Assembly (NCBI RefSeq): GCF_011304195.1
Contig: NZ_CP049887.1
Coordinates: forward strand, 1,364,001 to 1,428,000
Direction: 5' to 3'
DNA: 64,000 nucleotides
Origin: Vagococcus hydrophili
GTDB taxonomy: Bacteria > Bacillota > Bacilli > Lactobacillales > Vagococcaceae
Below are positions 17,720 to 26,728 of the stretch, one piece after another (position 1 is the stretch's first letter; the number at the start of each line of letters is the position of its first letter). The position numbers and the translations under genes were made by a program. The notes beneath the pieces were generated by a model. It was not told the origin of the DNA. It saw only the letters and a list, made by a program, of their open reading frames with translations, and did not search any database.

Positions 17720-18253
17720 ATGAATTTTATTGCTTATGATTTTGAGACAGCAAATGGACAACTCCATAGTGCCTGTTCTATTGCGTTAGTCATGGTAAAG
17801 GACAGTAAAATTGTAGGGGAATATTATTCATTGATCAATCCTCAAACAGAATTTCACTGGCGCAATATCCAGGTGCATGGGATTCATGAAAGAGATGTTC
17901 AAGACGCACCAACGTTTGATCAAGTTTGGGAAGAAATCGGTCAGTATTTTGAAGATAATCGTCTGATTGTGGCCCATAATGCTTCCTTTGATAACCGGGT
18001 GTTAGCGGGTTGTTTGGCACATTATGATTTACCAGAAGCGCACTTTTTGTCACTGTGTACAGTGAGAACCAGTCGGAAACTCTATCCAGAACTAGATAAT
18101 CACCGTCTTAATACAGTCTGTGATTACTTATCAATTGGGTTGGATCATCATCACCATGCATTAGATGATAGCTTAGCTTGTGCCAATATTTTGTTGCAAC
18201 AAGAAAATCAGTTTGGTGTAGATCCTTTAAAGAAATTGGTGAAACTTATATAA
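17720..18253 (+). CDS. DEDDh 3'-5' exonuclease (DnaQ/polymerase epsilon-like)
   Basis: The 177-residue exonuclease domain shows all acidic residues of the DEDDh fold: YDFETAN (Asp and Glu) near residue 5, AHNASFDNRVL (Asp) near 90, and the closing HHHALDDSLACANIL (His and Asp) near 150. It removes nucleotides from 3' ends and may assist repair or RNA turnover. The ATG at 17720 is chosen over the ATG at 17714 because AAGGAGG ends directly before 17714. It is six bases after the upstream gene's RBS region, so the three genes 15976-18253 look co-transcribed. Confidence 0.9.
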   Translation: MNFIAYDFETANGQLHSACSIALVMVKDSKIVGEYYSLINPQTEFHWRNIQVHGIHERDVQDAPTFDQVWEEIGQYFEDNRLIVAHNASFDNRVLAGCLAHYDLPEAHFLSLCTVRTSRKLYPELDNHRLNTVCDYLSIGLDHHHHALDDSLACANILLQQENQFGVDPLKKLVKLI

Positions 18254-18297
18254 AAATGAGGTGATTGACGTAATTTGTCGATCACCTCATTTTTATT
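18252..18297. terminator. Bidirectional terminator between exonuclease and GNAT genes
   Basis: AAAATGAGGTGAT-GAC pairs with GTC-ATCACCTCATTTTT around an AATTT loop, with A- and T-runs on both sides, between convergent genes. Confidence 0.88.
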
Positions 18298-18814
18298 ATA
18301 GAATATAGCTCATTAAAATAATGTCTAAATACTCGTTTTCTTCTGACAAGAACCCACATTTGATGGTTCCTTCAATCTCAAAATTTAATTTTTGGTAAAG
18401 AGCAAAGGCACGTTCATTTCTTTCTTGAACTTTGATTTCTAAGCGCTTGATTACCTGAGCTTCTTGTGCCCAATAAATAATTTCTTCCAACATGATAGAA
18501 CCTAAACCGTAACCCCAATATTCTTTTAAAATACTAATGCCAATTTCTCCAATGTGTCTGACCGGCTGATCATTTTCACCTGTAACAGTCGCGACCCCGA
18601 TTAATTCATCATGATTAAAAGCAAGCAAAATCAGTTGATTATCTGTTTCATAAATAAAATCAATTTGATCCGCCATAGCTTCTTCTTTTAATTTGAGAGA
18701 GTTTGGGTTAACAAGTAGGAAAGGTGTTTCTTTATCTAAGATATTCATGACGCGTAGTAGTTCTTTCGCGTCACTAGGTGTGGCTTCTCTTAAGGTGATA
18801 TCTAGTTCGCTCAT
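18296..18814 (-). CDS. GNAT-family N-acetyltransferase
   Basis: The 172-residue acetyltransferase carries the acetyl-CoA site EYWGYGLGSIMLEEIIYWA near residue 97 and the C-terminal ERNERAFALYQKLNFEIEG that defines the fold. The substrate cannot be assigned. The start at 18814 overlaps the tsaE stop (ATGA) and has GGGAG just upstream. An earlier in-frame ATG at 18826 would lie inside tsaE and before that RBS. The coupling with tsaE is common in related cocci. Confidence 0.85.
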   Translation of the reverse strand: MSELDITLREATPSDAKELLRVMNILDKETPFLLVNPNSLKLKEEAMADQIDFIYETDNQLILLAFNHDELIGVATVTGENDQPVRHIGEIGISILKEYWGYGLGSIMLEEIIYWAQEAQVIKRLEIKVQERNERAFALYQKLNFEIEGTIKCGFLSEENEYLDIILMSYIL

Positions 18815-19293
18815 TGAAACTCCCATCCAAGAACAATCAATTGATTTTGAAGTTGATCCCTCTTTTCTTTTGCAACAGAGGATGTTCCTTCCATATAAAA
18901 AGAGCGTTCCTCATCTGATACTTTATCTAAAAAGAACTCGATGTAAGGTGTGTAGATATCTTCTTTAATCATGTGTCCCCACTCGATGACACAAACACCG
19001 TCACCTTCTAAATATTCATCTAAGCCAAGATCAGTAGCGCCTTCTGTTAGACGATAAACATCCATGTGGTATAAAGGAAGTCTGCCTGTATCATATTCAC
19101 GAATTAATGTATAGGTCGGACTTTTAATCATTTGTTCAATGCCAAGACCTTTAGCGAATCCTTTTGTAAAGGTTGTTTTACCAGCGCCCAAGTCACCAGT
19201 TAAAAGATAGATATCTCCTGAGGTTGAAAGAGTTGCTAAATCAAAGGCTAATTTTTGTGTCTCTGCTTCATTTGTTAGTTGTATTTTTTTCAT
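18811..19293 (-). CDS. tsaE: tRNA threonylcarbamoyladenosine biosynthesis ATPase TsaE
   Basis: The 160-residue protein has Walker A LTGDLGAGKTTFTKGFAKGL near residue 32, SPTYTLIREY near 58, LYHMDVYRL near 73 and VIEWGHMI near 105. TsaE works with TsaB and TsaD to add the t6A modification at position 37 of ANN-decoding tRNAs. It overlaps the GNAT gene by four bases. The pta gene lies upstream on the same strand, separated by a terminator. Confidence 0.95.
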   Translation of the reverse strand: MKKIQLTNEAETQKLAFDLATLSTSGDIYLLTGDLGAGKTTFTKGFAKGLGIEQMIKSPTYTLIREYDTGRLPLYHMDVYRLTEGATDLGLDEYLEGDGVCVIEWGHMIKEDIYTPYIEFFLDKVSDEERSFYMEGTSSVAKEKRDQLQNQLIVLGWEFQ

Positions 19294-19329
19294 GTGCGCC
19301 TCCTTATCATCTGTAAGTATAAAGGGAAG

Positions 19330-19364
19330 ATAAAAAAAAAGCCATGCTTAGCATGACTTTTTTA
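19330..19364 (-). terminator. Terminator after pta
   Basis: On the minus strand AGTCATGC-TAA-GCATGGCT is followed by a run of nine T. It separates pta from tsaE. Confidence 0.85.
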
Positions 19365-19366
19365 GA

Positions 19367-20350
19367 TTATTTTTCTTGTAAAGCTTGTGAAGCAGTGATG
19401 ATTGATAATTTGTAAACATCTTCTTCATTACAGCCACGAGAAAGGTCAGAGATTGGTTTGTTTAATCCTTGTAAGATTGGTCCAATCGCTTGGAAGCCAC
19501 CTAAACGTTGAGCGATTTTGTAGCCAATGTTTCCTGATTGAATTTCAGGGAAGACAAAGACATTAGCACTACCTGCAACAGATGAACCTGGTGCTTTTTG
19601 TTGTGCAACGGAAGGCACGTAAGATGCATCAAATTGTAATTCTCCATCAATAGCATATTCAGGAGCTAATTCTTGAGCGATTTTAGTTGCTTCAGCGACT
19701 TTTGTTACTTCGTCTGATTTTGCAGAACCTTTCGTTGAGAAGCTTAACAATGAAACTTTAGGATCGATGCCAAAAATTTCAGCCGTTTTAGCACTTTCAA
19801 CAGCGATTTCAGCTAAAGCTTGTGCATCTGGGTTAATGTTGATTGCGCAATCTGAGAAAATATATTTTTCAGAGTCACGGTTACCAACCATTAAGAAGGC
19901 ACCGCTTGTACGGCTTACGCCTGGTTTTGTTTTGATGATTTGTAGAGCTGGACGAATTGTGTCACCTGTTGAGTGAACCGCGCCACTTACTAAACCATCT
20001 GCTAAGTCCATAAAGACTAACATTGTTCCAAAGTAATTTTCATCTTTTAAGATGGTACGCGCTTGATCTTCAGTTGCTTTACCTTTACGGCGATCGATGA
20101 ATGAAGTAACCATGTCATCAAAGGCTGGGTAGTTTTCAGGGTCGATAATTTCTAAACTGTCCACAGATAATCCACGAGTGTTTGCAACTTCTTTAATTTT
20201 ATCTACATTACCAATTAAGATTGGTTCTACTAGTCCATCAGATTTTAAACGTACAGCAGCGCCTAAAACTCTAATGTCTGTTGGTTCTGGAAAAACGATA
20301 CGCACGTTTTTTCCGCCGATATTTTCTTTTAATCCATCAAATAGTTCCAC
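19367..20350 (-). CDS. pta: Phosphate acetyltransferase
   Basis: The 327-residue enzyme interconverts acetyl-CoA and acetyl phosphate, the step before acetate kinase in ATP-yielding acetate formation. Family segments include RIVFPEPTDIRVLGAAVRL near residue 18, DGLVSGAVHSTGDTIRPALQI near 120, VSRTSGAFLM, and FPEIQSGNIGYKIAQRLGGFQAIGPILQGL near 270. The GTG at 20350 (VELFDGL) is chosen because GGAGGG lies six bases upstream; the GTG at 20365 lies at or before that RBS. Confidence 0.95.
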   Translation of the reverse strand: MELFDGLKENIGGKNVRIVFPEPTDIRVLGAAVRLKSDGLVEPILIGNVDKIKEVANTRGLSVDSLEIIDPENYPAFDDMVTSFIDRRKGKATEDQARTILKDENYFGTMLVFMDLADGLVSGAVHSTGDTIRPALQIIKTKPGVSRTSGAFLMVGNRDSEKYIFSDCAININPDAQALAEIAVESAKTAEIFGIDPKVSLLSFSTKGSAKSDEVTKVAEATKIAQELAPEYAIDGELQFDASYVPSVAQQKAPGSSVAGSANVFVFPEIQSGNIGYKIAQRLGGFQAIGPILQGLNKPISDLSRGCNEEDVYKLSIITASQALQEK

Positions 20351-20482
20351 AAAGAAACCCTCCACTTATTATACTTTTAAATCATAACTTCATCATACAA
20401 CTAAATGAATAAAAAAGACAGTATTTTTTCCTGTTTTTAATAAAAAAGTGGCTAATTATTTAAGCTTAATAAAAAGTGGGTA

Positions 20483-20527
20483 TAACAGAAAACCTACCTG
20501 TTTTAATACAGATAGATTTCCTGTTTT
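20483..20527 (-). terminator. Terminator after ung
   Basis: On the minus strand AACAGGAAATCTATCTGT pairs imperfectly with ACAGGTAGGTTTTCTGTT around ATTAAA. It lies directly after the ung stop. Confidence 0.65.
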
Positions 20528-21211
20528 TTAGAACAATGAATCGCCCAATTGCCAGTCAATAGGTGTTTTATTTTGGTCTTTCAGTAATTGGTTGATACTT
20601 GAATAAGGCTTGCTACCAAAAAAGCCACGATAAGCTGATAAAGGACTTGGATGGGGGGCTTCAATAATAAAATGTTTGGATGGATCAATCATTTTTTTCT
20701 TTTGACTGGCAGGCTTTCCCCATAGGACAAAAATAATTGGATCTTCTCTTTTATTTAATTCTGTGATGACAGCATCGGTAAAAATCTCCCAACCTTTTCC
20801 TTGATGGGAGTTTGCCGCACCTTTTCTGACAGTTAAAACGGTGTTAAGGAGAAAAACACCTTGTGTAGCCCAAGGTAGTAAAAAGCCAGTTGTAGGCATA
20901 GAAATGCCTAAATCACTTTCCAATTCTTTGTACATATTTCTAAGAGAAGGTGGGATTTTTTCACCTGGTAAGACTGAAAAGCTTAAACCATGCGCCTGAT
21001 TATCCCCGTGATAAGGGTCTTGTCCTAAAATGACGACTTGAACGTTTTTAAAAGAAGTCGCTTCAAAGGCTGTGAAAATAGTGCTTTTTTCTGGAAAAAT
21101 TTTTTGTGTTTGATACTCTTCATCTAAAAAATTCGTTAAATCGGTAAAATAATTTTTTTTTATTTCTTTTTCTAATAAATTGTTCCAATCATTTGGAAGT
21201 TTTAATGTCAT
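20528..21211 (-). CDS. ung: Uracil-DNA glycosylase
   Basis: The 227-residue family 1 UDG has the catalytic water-activating motif GQDPYHG near residue 61, the uracil-binding GLSFSV near 74, [12 protein letters not shown] near 115, FVLWGKPAS near 155 and the DNA-intercalating [10 protein letters not shown] near 180. It excises uracil from DNA at the start of base-excision repair. It is transcribed alone on the minus strand. Confidence 0.96.
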   Translation of the reverse strand: MTLKLPNDWNNLLEKEIKKNYFTDLTNFLDEEYQTQKIFPEKSTIFTAFEATSFKNVQVVILGQDPYHGDNQAHGLSFSVLPGEKIPPSLRNMYKELESDLGISMPTTGFLLPWATQGVFLLNTVLTVRKGAANSHQGKGWEIFTDAVITELNKREDPIIFVLWGKPASQKKKMIDPSKHFIIEAPHPSPLSAYRGFFGSKPYSSINQLLKDQNKTPIDWQLGDSLF

Positions 21212-21310
21212 CGTGCTTCACCTCAAATAGTAGTTTATCACAAAGACATGCTTAACTAATCAAAAAATGGTAAACTATAATTACTAAATTAGAGGAGGCA
21301 ACATACGTTT

Positions 21311-22180
21311 ATGATTAAAATGATTGCATCTGATATGGATGGAACTTTATTAACATCACATCTGTCTATTTCTGAGAAAAACAAAGAAGCAGTATTCGCT
21401 GCACAAGCACAAGGAATTGAATTTATGGTAGCAACTGGTCGTGCTTACACAGAGGCGAAACCACCTTTAGAAGAAATGGGAATCCATTGCGGTATGGTAA
21501 CAGGAAATGGTGCCCAAGCATTTGACGCAGAGGGAAACGTTATTTTTACCATTGATATTGATAAAAAAACGGCTAAAGAAGTTATCGCCATTTTTAGAGA
21601 AAATAATCTTTACTTTGAAATTATGACGTCAAAAGGGGTTTATTCAGATAATCAGCCCCAACGTTTAGAAAATTTTGCAACGATGTTAGCTGAAAATATT
21701 CCCCATATTACGTTTAAAATGGCGATTGCGATGGCGTCGACGCATATTAATATGTTGCCAGTTATTTACACAGAAACTTACGACACCTTAATTGAAGATC
21801 CTGAGATGGACATTTTAAAATTTATCACTTTTAGTGAAGGTGGACAAGAAGTCTTGCAACCTATTGCTCAAGAAATTAGTAAATTAGGTGAGGTTCATGT
21901 CACGTCTTCATTCCCTAACAACATTGAAGTCAATCATCGTGACGCTCAAAAAGGTGTCGCTGTAGCTAGACTAGCAAAAGAGCGTGGGATTGATTTAAAA
22001 GATGTGATGACAATTGGTGATAACTTTAATGACGTGTCTATGTTAGAAATTGCCGGTGTGAGTTTTGCAATGGGTAACGCTGAGGACGGCGTGAAGGAAA
22101 TTGCTAAATATATAGCTGAAACCAATGTGAATGATGGCGTAGGTAAAGCCATTGAGAGAGCGATGTCAGAGAATCTTTAG
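21311..22180 (+). CDS. Cof-type HAD-IIB family phosphatase
   Basis: The 289-residue hydrolase starts MIKMIASDMDGTLL, the nucleophile DxDGT motif. It has VATGRAYTEAK near residue 40 and MTIGDNFNDVSMLEIAG near 232, containing the metal-binding aspartates. The large C2B cap between the motifs places it with YidA/Cof sugar phosphatases, which dephosphorylate a range of sugar phosphates and cofactors. The RBS is AGAGGAGG. A LURP-one-like gene follows after 25 bases. Confidence 0.88.
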   Translation: MIKMIASDMDGTLLTSHLSISEKNKEAVFAAQAQGIEFMVATGRAYTEAKPPLEEMGIHCGMVTGNGAQAFDAEGNVIFTIDIDKKTAKEVIAIFRENNLYFEIMTSKGVYSDNQPQRLENFATMLAENIPHITFKMAIAMASTHINMLPVIYTETYDTLIEDPEMDILKFITFSEGGQEVLQPIAQEISKLGEVHVTSSFPNNIEVNHRDAQKGVAVARLAKERGIDLKDVMTIGDNFNDVSMLEIAGVSFAMGNAEDGVKEIAKYIAETNVNDGVGKAIERAMSENL

Positions 22181-22205
22181 TTTTTAATGAAAGAAGCTGA
22201 TAACT

Positions 22206-22727
22206 ATGACGATATATTATATTCAACAAAGCTTATTGTCTGCTAAGGTACGAACGGTTATCAAGGATGAAGAAGGACGTTCTGTCTTTTTATTAGTTGG
22301 TAGTTGGGGAACACGAGGAGATAGTATTTCTATTTATAATTTAGAGGGTGGTATCTTAGGGAGTGCAAAGCAAACTAAATTTGCGGTGAAATCTCAATTT
22401 GATATTTATCGTTTTCATGAAAAAGTGGGAAGTTTAAGTCGTATATTTTCAATCAATCGTGATTTTTATTATGTAAAAAAACTGAGATGGGTAGCTATTG
22501 GTGATATTCCTCATCAAGACTATCGGATTTATCGTTTCAATGAATTAATAATGTCCATGACAAAAGAAGTAAGTCATCAAGGTGATTTCTATAAGATTGT
22601 GATTCAAGATGATGATGAGGCGGCAATTTGTTTATGTATTGCAGCTGTTCTGGATTATTGGACGAGAAAGAGCAATAAGTTAGAAGAGTTAGCCACTCAA
22701 AAAATGGCAGATATACAATTAGGATAG
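22206..22727 (+). CDS. LURP-one-related (tubby C-terminal-like) protein
   Basis: The 173-residue protein appears all beta, with motifs YYIQQSLLSAKVRTVIKDEEG and GSWGTRGDSISIYNLEGG at the N terminus and YRIYRFNELIMSM later. This resembles the LURP-one/YxjI family, whose fold is related to phospholipid scramblases and tubby. The bacterial function is unknown. No signal peptide was seen. The C terminus has a short hydrophobic helix (AAICLCIAAVLDYW). The family call comes from motif resemblance and is moderate. Confidence 0.6.
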   Translation: MTIYYIQQSLLSAKVRTVIKDEEGRSVFLLVGSWGTRGDSISIYNLEGGILGSAKQTKFAVKSQFDIYRFHEKVGSLSRIFSINRDFYYVKKLRWVAIGDIPHQDYRIYRFNELIMSMTKEVSHQGDFYKIVIQDDDEAAICLCIAAVLDYWTRKSNKLEELATQKMADIQLG

Positions 22728-22732
22728 ATGAG

Positions 22733-22771
22733 GAAGGTTGTGGTAGAAACGTTCTACGACAACCTTTTTTA
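22733..22771 (+). terminator. Terminator between LURP-like gene and antiporter
   Basis: AAGGTTGT-GGTAGAA pairs with TTCTAC-GACAACCTT around CG, followed by TTTTT. Its T-run touches an ATG at 22771, which argues against that ATG as the antiporter start. Confidence 0.85.
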
Positions 22772-22803
22772 TGTTAAATAAAGAATGGTTAGGTGGGTGT
22801 TTT

Positions 22804-24753
22804 ATGGTTATATTTGAATCAGTGTTAGTGATGCTAGCGGTGGTGTTGATATCGAATGTTTTAAATCGATTTATGCCAACCATTGCAGTACCTTTAATTC
22901 AAGTTGGGTTAGGGATTATTTTAGCAATTTTTACCTCTCTAGAATTCTTTGAATTAAGTTCAGAATTTTTTATGTTATTATTTTTAGCACCGCTCTTGTT
23001 TAATGATGGTGTTACTGTGGATAAACATGCTTTATGGGAAGCAAGAAAAGCAATCGGCATGTTATCGATTGTCTTAGTTTTTGTAACGGTTGGGCTTTTA
23101 GGTAGTGTGATTCATTGGTTAATTCCAAGTATGCCTTGGGCGGGGAGTTTTGCTTTAGCAGCGGCTCTTGCCCCAACGGATGCCGTAGCAGTTTCAGCTT
23201 TAGCTCAAAAAGTGAAAATTCCGCATAAAATGATGCACACTTTAGAGGGTGAGTCCTTGATTAATGATGCGTCAGGTTTGGTTTCCTTCCAATTTGCAGC
23301 CGCAGCCCTTTTAACAGGGACTTTTTCATTAATTGATGCAAGTATTAGTTTTGTACTGATTTCATTAGGTGGTGTTCTAATCGGTGCCATTCTTAGTGTG
23401 ATTGTGATTCAAGTGGTGAAATTATTAAGAAGTTTAGGGATTGAAAACTCGATTTCTTTTATCTTACTCGAGTTAATTTTGCCCTTTGGTATTTTCCTAG
23501 TGGCAGAAGAATTTCATGCTAATGGTATTTTAGCTGTTGTGAGTGCAGGGTTGATTTATTCATTTAGTTATAAAAAAGTCAATCCTGAAATTGCTCAGTT
23601 ACATCTACTGTCTAAAAATACGTGGGCCGTTTTTACCTTTAGTTTAAATGGATTAGTTTTCGTATTGTTAGGACTACAATTACCTGCAGCGATTCAAACA
23701 GTGTGGGAAAACAATAATATTAGTAATTTAATGTTAATTTTTTACATTTTAGTGATTACGACCATTTTATTAGGCATTCGATTTATATGTTTCTCTGTCT
23801 TCAAAAATTTTGAAAAAGAAAATCAAGAGAATAAGAGAGAGAGTTTGAAACAAAGTGCGCTATATACTATTTCTGGTGTTCGTGGAACAATCACTCTAGT
23901 CAGTGCCTTGAGTTTACCAATGATTGTTAGTGATGGCTCGATGTTTCTAGAAAGAGAACTTCTCATCAGTATTGCCGGTGGGGTCATTATTTCAACCCTT
24001 CTTTTAGCTAACTTTGCGATGCCACTATTTGCTGAGAAGAATGAAAAAACAGAGAGTGCCATTGATAATCAGAAAGAAAAAGAGATTTTAAGAGATGTCA
24101 TTAAAGAATTAGATAAGCACACGACCATTGAAAATCAAGGGGCGATTGCTAAAGTCATTGATATTTACAACGAACGTATTTTAAATTTAAGTCAAGAACA
24201 AGAAGATAGTGACCGACTAGATCATTTAAAAGAATTGATTTTAAAATGGCAGTTTGTGGATACCTTGAAACAGCTTCATGATAAACAAGTCAATCTACAA
24301 GTAGCGTTCAGACACATTCGACATCTGAATAAGTTACTGTATCACTTAACTAAAGATGAAACGTATAAATTTAATATCTTTTACGGAAAAATCATTAAGG
24401 AAAAGATTAAATTAAGAACGTTGGTTCCTTTAAGTTATGCTGAGAAACGTCAGCAACGTCGTTTCTTAAAAGAAAGTAACTGGAGTTATATCATGATAAA
24501 ACTTGATGAGTTGGACCCAGAAGAATTTTCACCAGAGATGATTGCTTTTTATAAATCTCGTTATTCAAGAAAAAATCGTCACTTGAATAAGGAAAGTTTT
24601 GAAAGTACAGATGAATGGCTAGAGTACGCTATTCAAATTGAACGTGATAAAGTCCAAAAAGCCTTTGAAAGAGGTGACATGGATCGTAATGAAGTGAAAG
24701 AATATCGTGAGAATTTAGTTGCTATGGAAAGTACAATTCAGTATATAGACTAA
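22804..24753 (+). CDS. Na+/H+ antiporter, CPA1/NhaP family
   Basis: The 649-residue protein has about 12 membrane helices in residues 1-410, then a 240-residue charged helical cytoplasmic domain. Ion-site motifs of the CPA1 family are present: ALAPTDAVAVSALAQ near residue 118 and LEGESLINDASGLVSFQFA near 142, with the ND pair. FTLNGLVFVLLGLQLP and GVRGTITLVSALSLP lie further on. It exchanges Na+ (or K+) for H+ to control pH and salt stress. The ATG at 22804 is preferred because an upstream ATG at 22771 falls in a terminator T-run; its RBS is weak. Confidence 0.88.
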   Translation: MVIFESVLVMLAVVLISNVLNRFMPTIAVPLIQVGLGIILAIFTSLEFFELSSEFFMLLFLAPLLFNDGVTVDKHALWEARKAIGMLSIVLVFVTVGLLGSVIHWLIPSMPWAGSFALAAALAPTDAVAVSALAQKVKIPHKMMHTLEGESLINDASGLVSFQFAAAALLTGTFSLIDASISFVLISLGGVLIGAILSVIVIQVVKLLRSLGIENSISFILLELILPFGIFLVAEEFHANGILAVVSAGLIYSFSYKKVNPEIAQLHLLSKNTWAVFTFSLNGLVFVLLGLQLPAAIQTVWENNNISNLMLIFYILVITTILLGIRFICFSVFKNFEKENQENKRESLKQSALYTISGVRGTITLVSALSLPMIVSDGSMFLERELLISIAGGVIISTLLLANFAMPLFAEKNEKTESAIDNQKEKEILRDVIKELDKHTTIENQGAIAKVIDIYNERILNLSQEQEDSDRLDHLKELILKWQFVDTLKQLHDKQVNLQVAFRHIRHLNKLLYHLTKDETYKFNIFYGKIIKEKIKLRTLVPLSYAEKRQQRRFLKESNWSYIMIKLDELDPEEFSPEMIAFYKSRYSRKNRHLNKESFESTDEWLEYAIQIERDKVQKAFERGDMDRNEVKEYRENLVAMESTIQYID

Positions 24754-24754
24754 G

Positions 24755-24803
24755 AAATAAGTAAGAGCTGAAAGATATGTCAGTTTCTTACTTATTTTTT
24801 TGT
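24755..24803 (+). terminator. Terminator after the Na+/H+ antiporter
   Basis: AAATAAGTAAGA pairs with TTCTTACTTATTT, followed by TTTTT. Confidence 0.85.
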
Positions 24804-24882
24804 AGGTAAGATTAATATTAAAAATTCCTTTATTTCTGCCGATTTAAATTAAAAGAAAGAGTTTAAATTAGGGGGATAAAAC

Positions 24883-25218
24883 ATGCAGAAAATTTTATTA
24901 GGGTTTGCCGCGTTAGACTATTTGGTGGTTTTAGGTTGGGCAGGAATGGCGTTAAAAAATAAAACGTGTACTACACCAGATAAGGCAGTTCGCTCATTTC
25001 TATTTAACAAAGGGTTTTATTTGAAAAACTTAACCTGTAATGTGGAAGAAACAGATTACTTTTTTACCAAAGATAACGAATTAGAACTAGATGACAATCA
25101 AAACATTTACAAAATTACACCTGCTCTTTATGAGAAGAAAACAGATACTTATTTAGAGTATTTTTCTTTGAAGAAAGAAGAGAAAAAATATGTGGTTGAG
25201 GTGTTTGAGGGAATGTAA
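24883..25218 (+). CDS. Small protein of unknown function with N-terminal hydrophobic helix
   Basis: In this 111-residue protein, residues 3-24 (KILLGFAALDYLVVLGWAG) form a membrane helix or uncleaved signal. The rest is polar and mixed alpha/beta, with two cysteines and many Glu and Lys residues. No family was recognised. The RBS is AGGGGG and a terminator follows, so it is a single-gene unit between the antiporter and the secreted-protein cassette. Confidence 0.65.
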   Translation: MQKILLGFAALDYLVVLGWAGMALKNKTCTTPDKAVRSFLFNKGFYLKNLTCNVEETDYFFTKDNELELDDNQNIYKITPALYEKKTDTYLEYFSLKKEEKKYVVEVFEGM

Positions 25219-25221
25219 AGA

Positions 25222-25261
25222 GATGGAATGAAACTTAAGAAAAAGGTTTCATTCTTTTTTT
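25222..25261 (+). terminator. Terminator after the 111-residue protein gene
   Basis: GAATGAAAC and GTTTCATTC pair around TTAAGAAAAAG, followed by a run of seven T. Confidence 0.85.
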
Positions 25262-25270
25262 GTATAGAAG

Positions 25271-25288
25271 TTCATAATTTTTTAAGAA
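25271..25288 (+). promoter_or_regulatory. 18-bp motif shared with the response-regulator promoter (site 1)
   Basis: TTCATAATTTTTTAAGAA occurs here, about 80 bp before the secreted-protein RBS, and again at 28822-28839 in front of the two-component system. In both places TAATCTA and GTGTA follow downstream (59 and 44 bp from the motif start). It is the likely binding site of the cassette's response regulator, by inference. Confidence 0.5.
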
Positions 25289-25366
25289 ATATATCAGAAA
25301 TAGATTATATATAACTTTGGTTGTTATTGTAATCTAAGGGTGTACAAAAAAATAAAGGAAGGTTTG

Positions 25367-25759
25367 ATGAAAATGGAGAAACAAAAATTTATTATTGTGT
25401 CATTGTTGTCATTAGGTATTATGGGAGGTGTAGCTAATACAGCGTTAGCTAGAGATGTAATTGAAATTAAAAATTTTAGAGTAACATCGAACGGGAGCTA
25501 TACACCGGCAGCTAAAAAATATACTTCTTCTAATACAGTAATTAATTTGCAACAAACGAGTGGTGGAAAAAGAGTGGATGTTGATAATTATTCAACTGGG
25601 GGTAAGTGGGTAGGTAGTACAACGTGTTGGACAAATACTAGAAAATCATTTTCAGATAATTCAGCACCGGGCGGACGTTATAATTTGAAATTGTCTAATA
25701 AAAAATGGGGACAGGATAATTTTTCAGTAACAGGTTCATGGTCACCTGACTCATATTAA
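25367..25759 (+). CDS. Small secreted protein of the peptide/ABC/two-component cassette
   Basis: The 130-residue precursor has a signal peptide of about 28 residues ending NTALA and a mature part of about 102 residues. The mature part is rich in Ser, Thr, Asn, Gly and Trp, with one cysteine and no double-glycine leader. The C terminus reads WGQDNFSVTGSWSPDSY. Its composition and WxxS..SxxGxW pattern recall exported DUF2712-type or lactococcin-972-like proteins next to ABC genes, but neither family could be confirmed. The ATG at 25367 follows AAAGGAAGG; a GTG at 25340 is upstream of that RBS. Two permeases, an ATPase and a lipoprotein follow, suggesting a bacteriocin or signal with its export or self-protection system. 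Confidence 0.7.
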   Translation: MKMEKQKFIIVSLLSLGIMGGVANTALARDVIEIKNFRVTSNGSYTPAAKKYTSSNTVINLQQTSGGKRVDVDNYSTGGKWVGSTTCWTNTRKSFSDNSAPGGRYNLKLSNKKWGQDNFSVTGSWSPDSY

Positions 25760-25903
25760 TATCTAAAAAATTATTAAAATAGAATCTTGAAAATAAATTT
25801 AGAATAGAGAGTGACCAAAACGTCAGTCTCTTTCTTAATTTGTGGAAAGAGTTTTTATAGTTACAGAGGTGAAAAGTTATTTTTATTGAAAAGGAGGCGC
25901 CAT

Positions 25904-26728
25904 ATGTACCGACAAAGAGTAATTTTTAATTCTAAGTGGTTATTAGTTATGTTGTTAGTAGTGCTTGTTGTTTATGCAAGTTATGTGATAAATGTGATTC
26001 TACCACTTTGGAGCATTATAACAGGACCAGAAGATTACAATGTAGAGAAGAACTTTAGTTTAAGAAGTCATGCTATTGTGTCTGTCTTACAGTGGAGTAG
26101 AATAAACAGTGAGTGTTACTTACTACCAGTGTTATTTCCGATATGTATTACTATAGGATTGCTAAATTTTAAAGAAGATTTACAAACTTATTTTATTTTT
26201 GGAAAAAATCGTTTTGATTCATATGGAAAAGAATTAGTCAGAACAATGTTACTTTATTCGCTAACTATGTCGTTGATTTTTACATTAGGACATTGTTTAA
26301 TCTATATTATTTTTTATCTGATAACGCCACTCACAACAGATATTTCATTAGAATCAACGAGCTACCTATTTAATTTTATGGTACCTAGTAATCTATTTGA
26401 GGGTTACCCTGTTTATTATTTTTTAACGACGGTCATATTGAATGATATACCGATTATTTTTTCTTATACGTTATTCTTTTGTGTTTCCACAGTATATTTA
26501 AAAAATAATTTATTTTTATTTGCTATTTTCCCTACTGTATTTTCCTTTATTTTACTATATGGAAGTAATAGTCTGAATTTTGAATATGGTGATTTGTCTG
26601 TTCCTTTTTTGGGCTATTATAGTAACGTATTTGAGATCTGGAAATATACAGTAATTCCTTTAATTGGTTTTGTAATAGGTTTAGCAGTTCATTTGATGCG
26701 AGTGGGTGAAAATGATGAATACAAGTAA
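25904..26728 (+). CDS. Membrane protein, probable ABC transporter permease A of the cassette
   Basis: This 274-residue protein has about six hydrophobic segments, the first at residues 12-30 and the last near 243-265, and no recognisable catalytic motif. Its place before a second membrane protein and an ABC ATPase indicates an ABC-2-like permease. The start at 25904 follows AAAGGAGG; an in-frame upstream start at 25811 lies before this RBS. Its last codons overlap the start of the next gene. AT content and aromatic-rich helices match the following gene. Confidence 0.72.
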   Translation: MYRQRVIFNSKWLLVMLLVVLVVYASYVINVILPLWSIITGPEDYNVEKNFSLRSHAIVSVLQWSRINSECYLLPVLFPICITIGLLNFKEDLQTYFIFGKNRFDSYGKELVRTMLLYSLTMSLIFTLGHCLIYIIFYLITPLTTDISLESTSYLFNFMVPSNLFEGYPVYYFLTTVILNDIPIIFSYTLFFCVSTVYLKNNLFLFAIFPTVFSFILLYGSNSLNFEYGDLSVPFLGYYSNVFEIWKYTVIPLIGFVIGLAVHLMRVGENDEYK

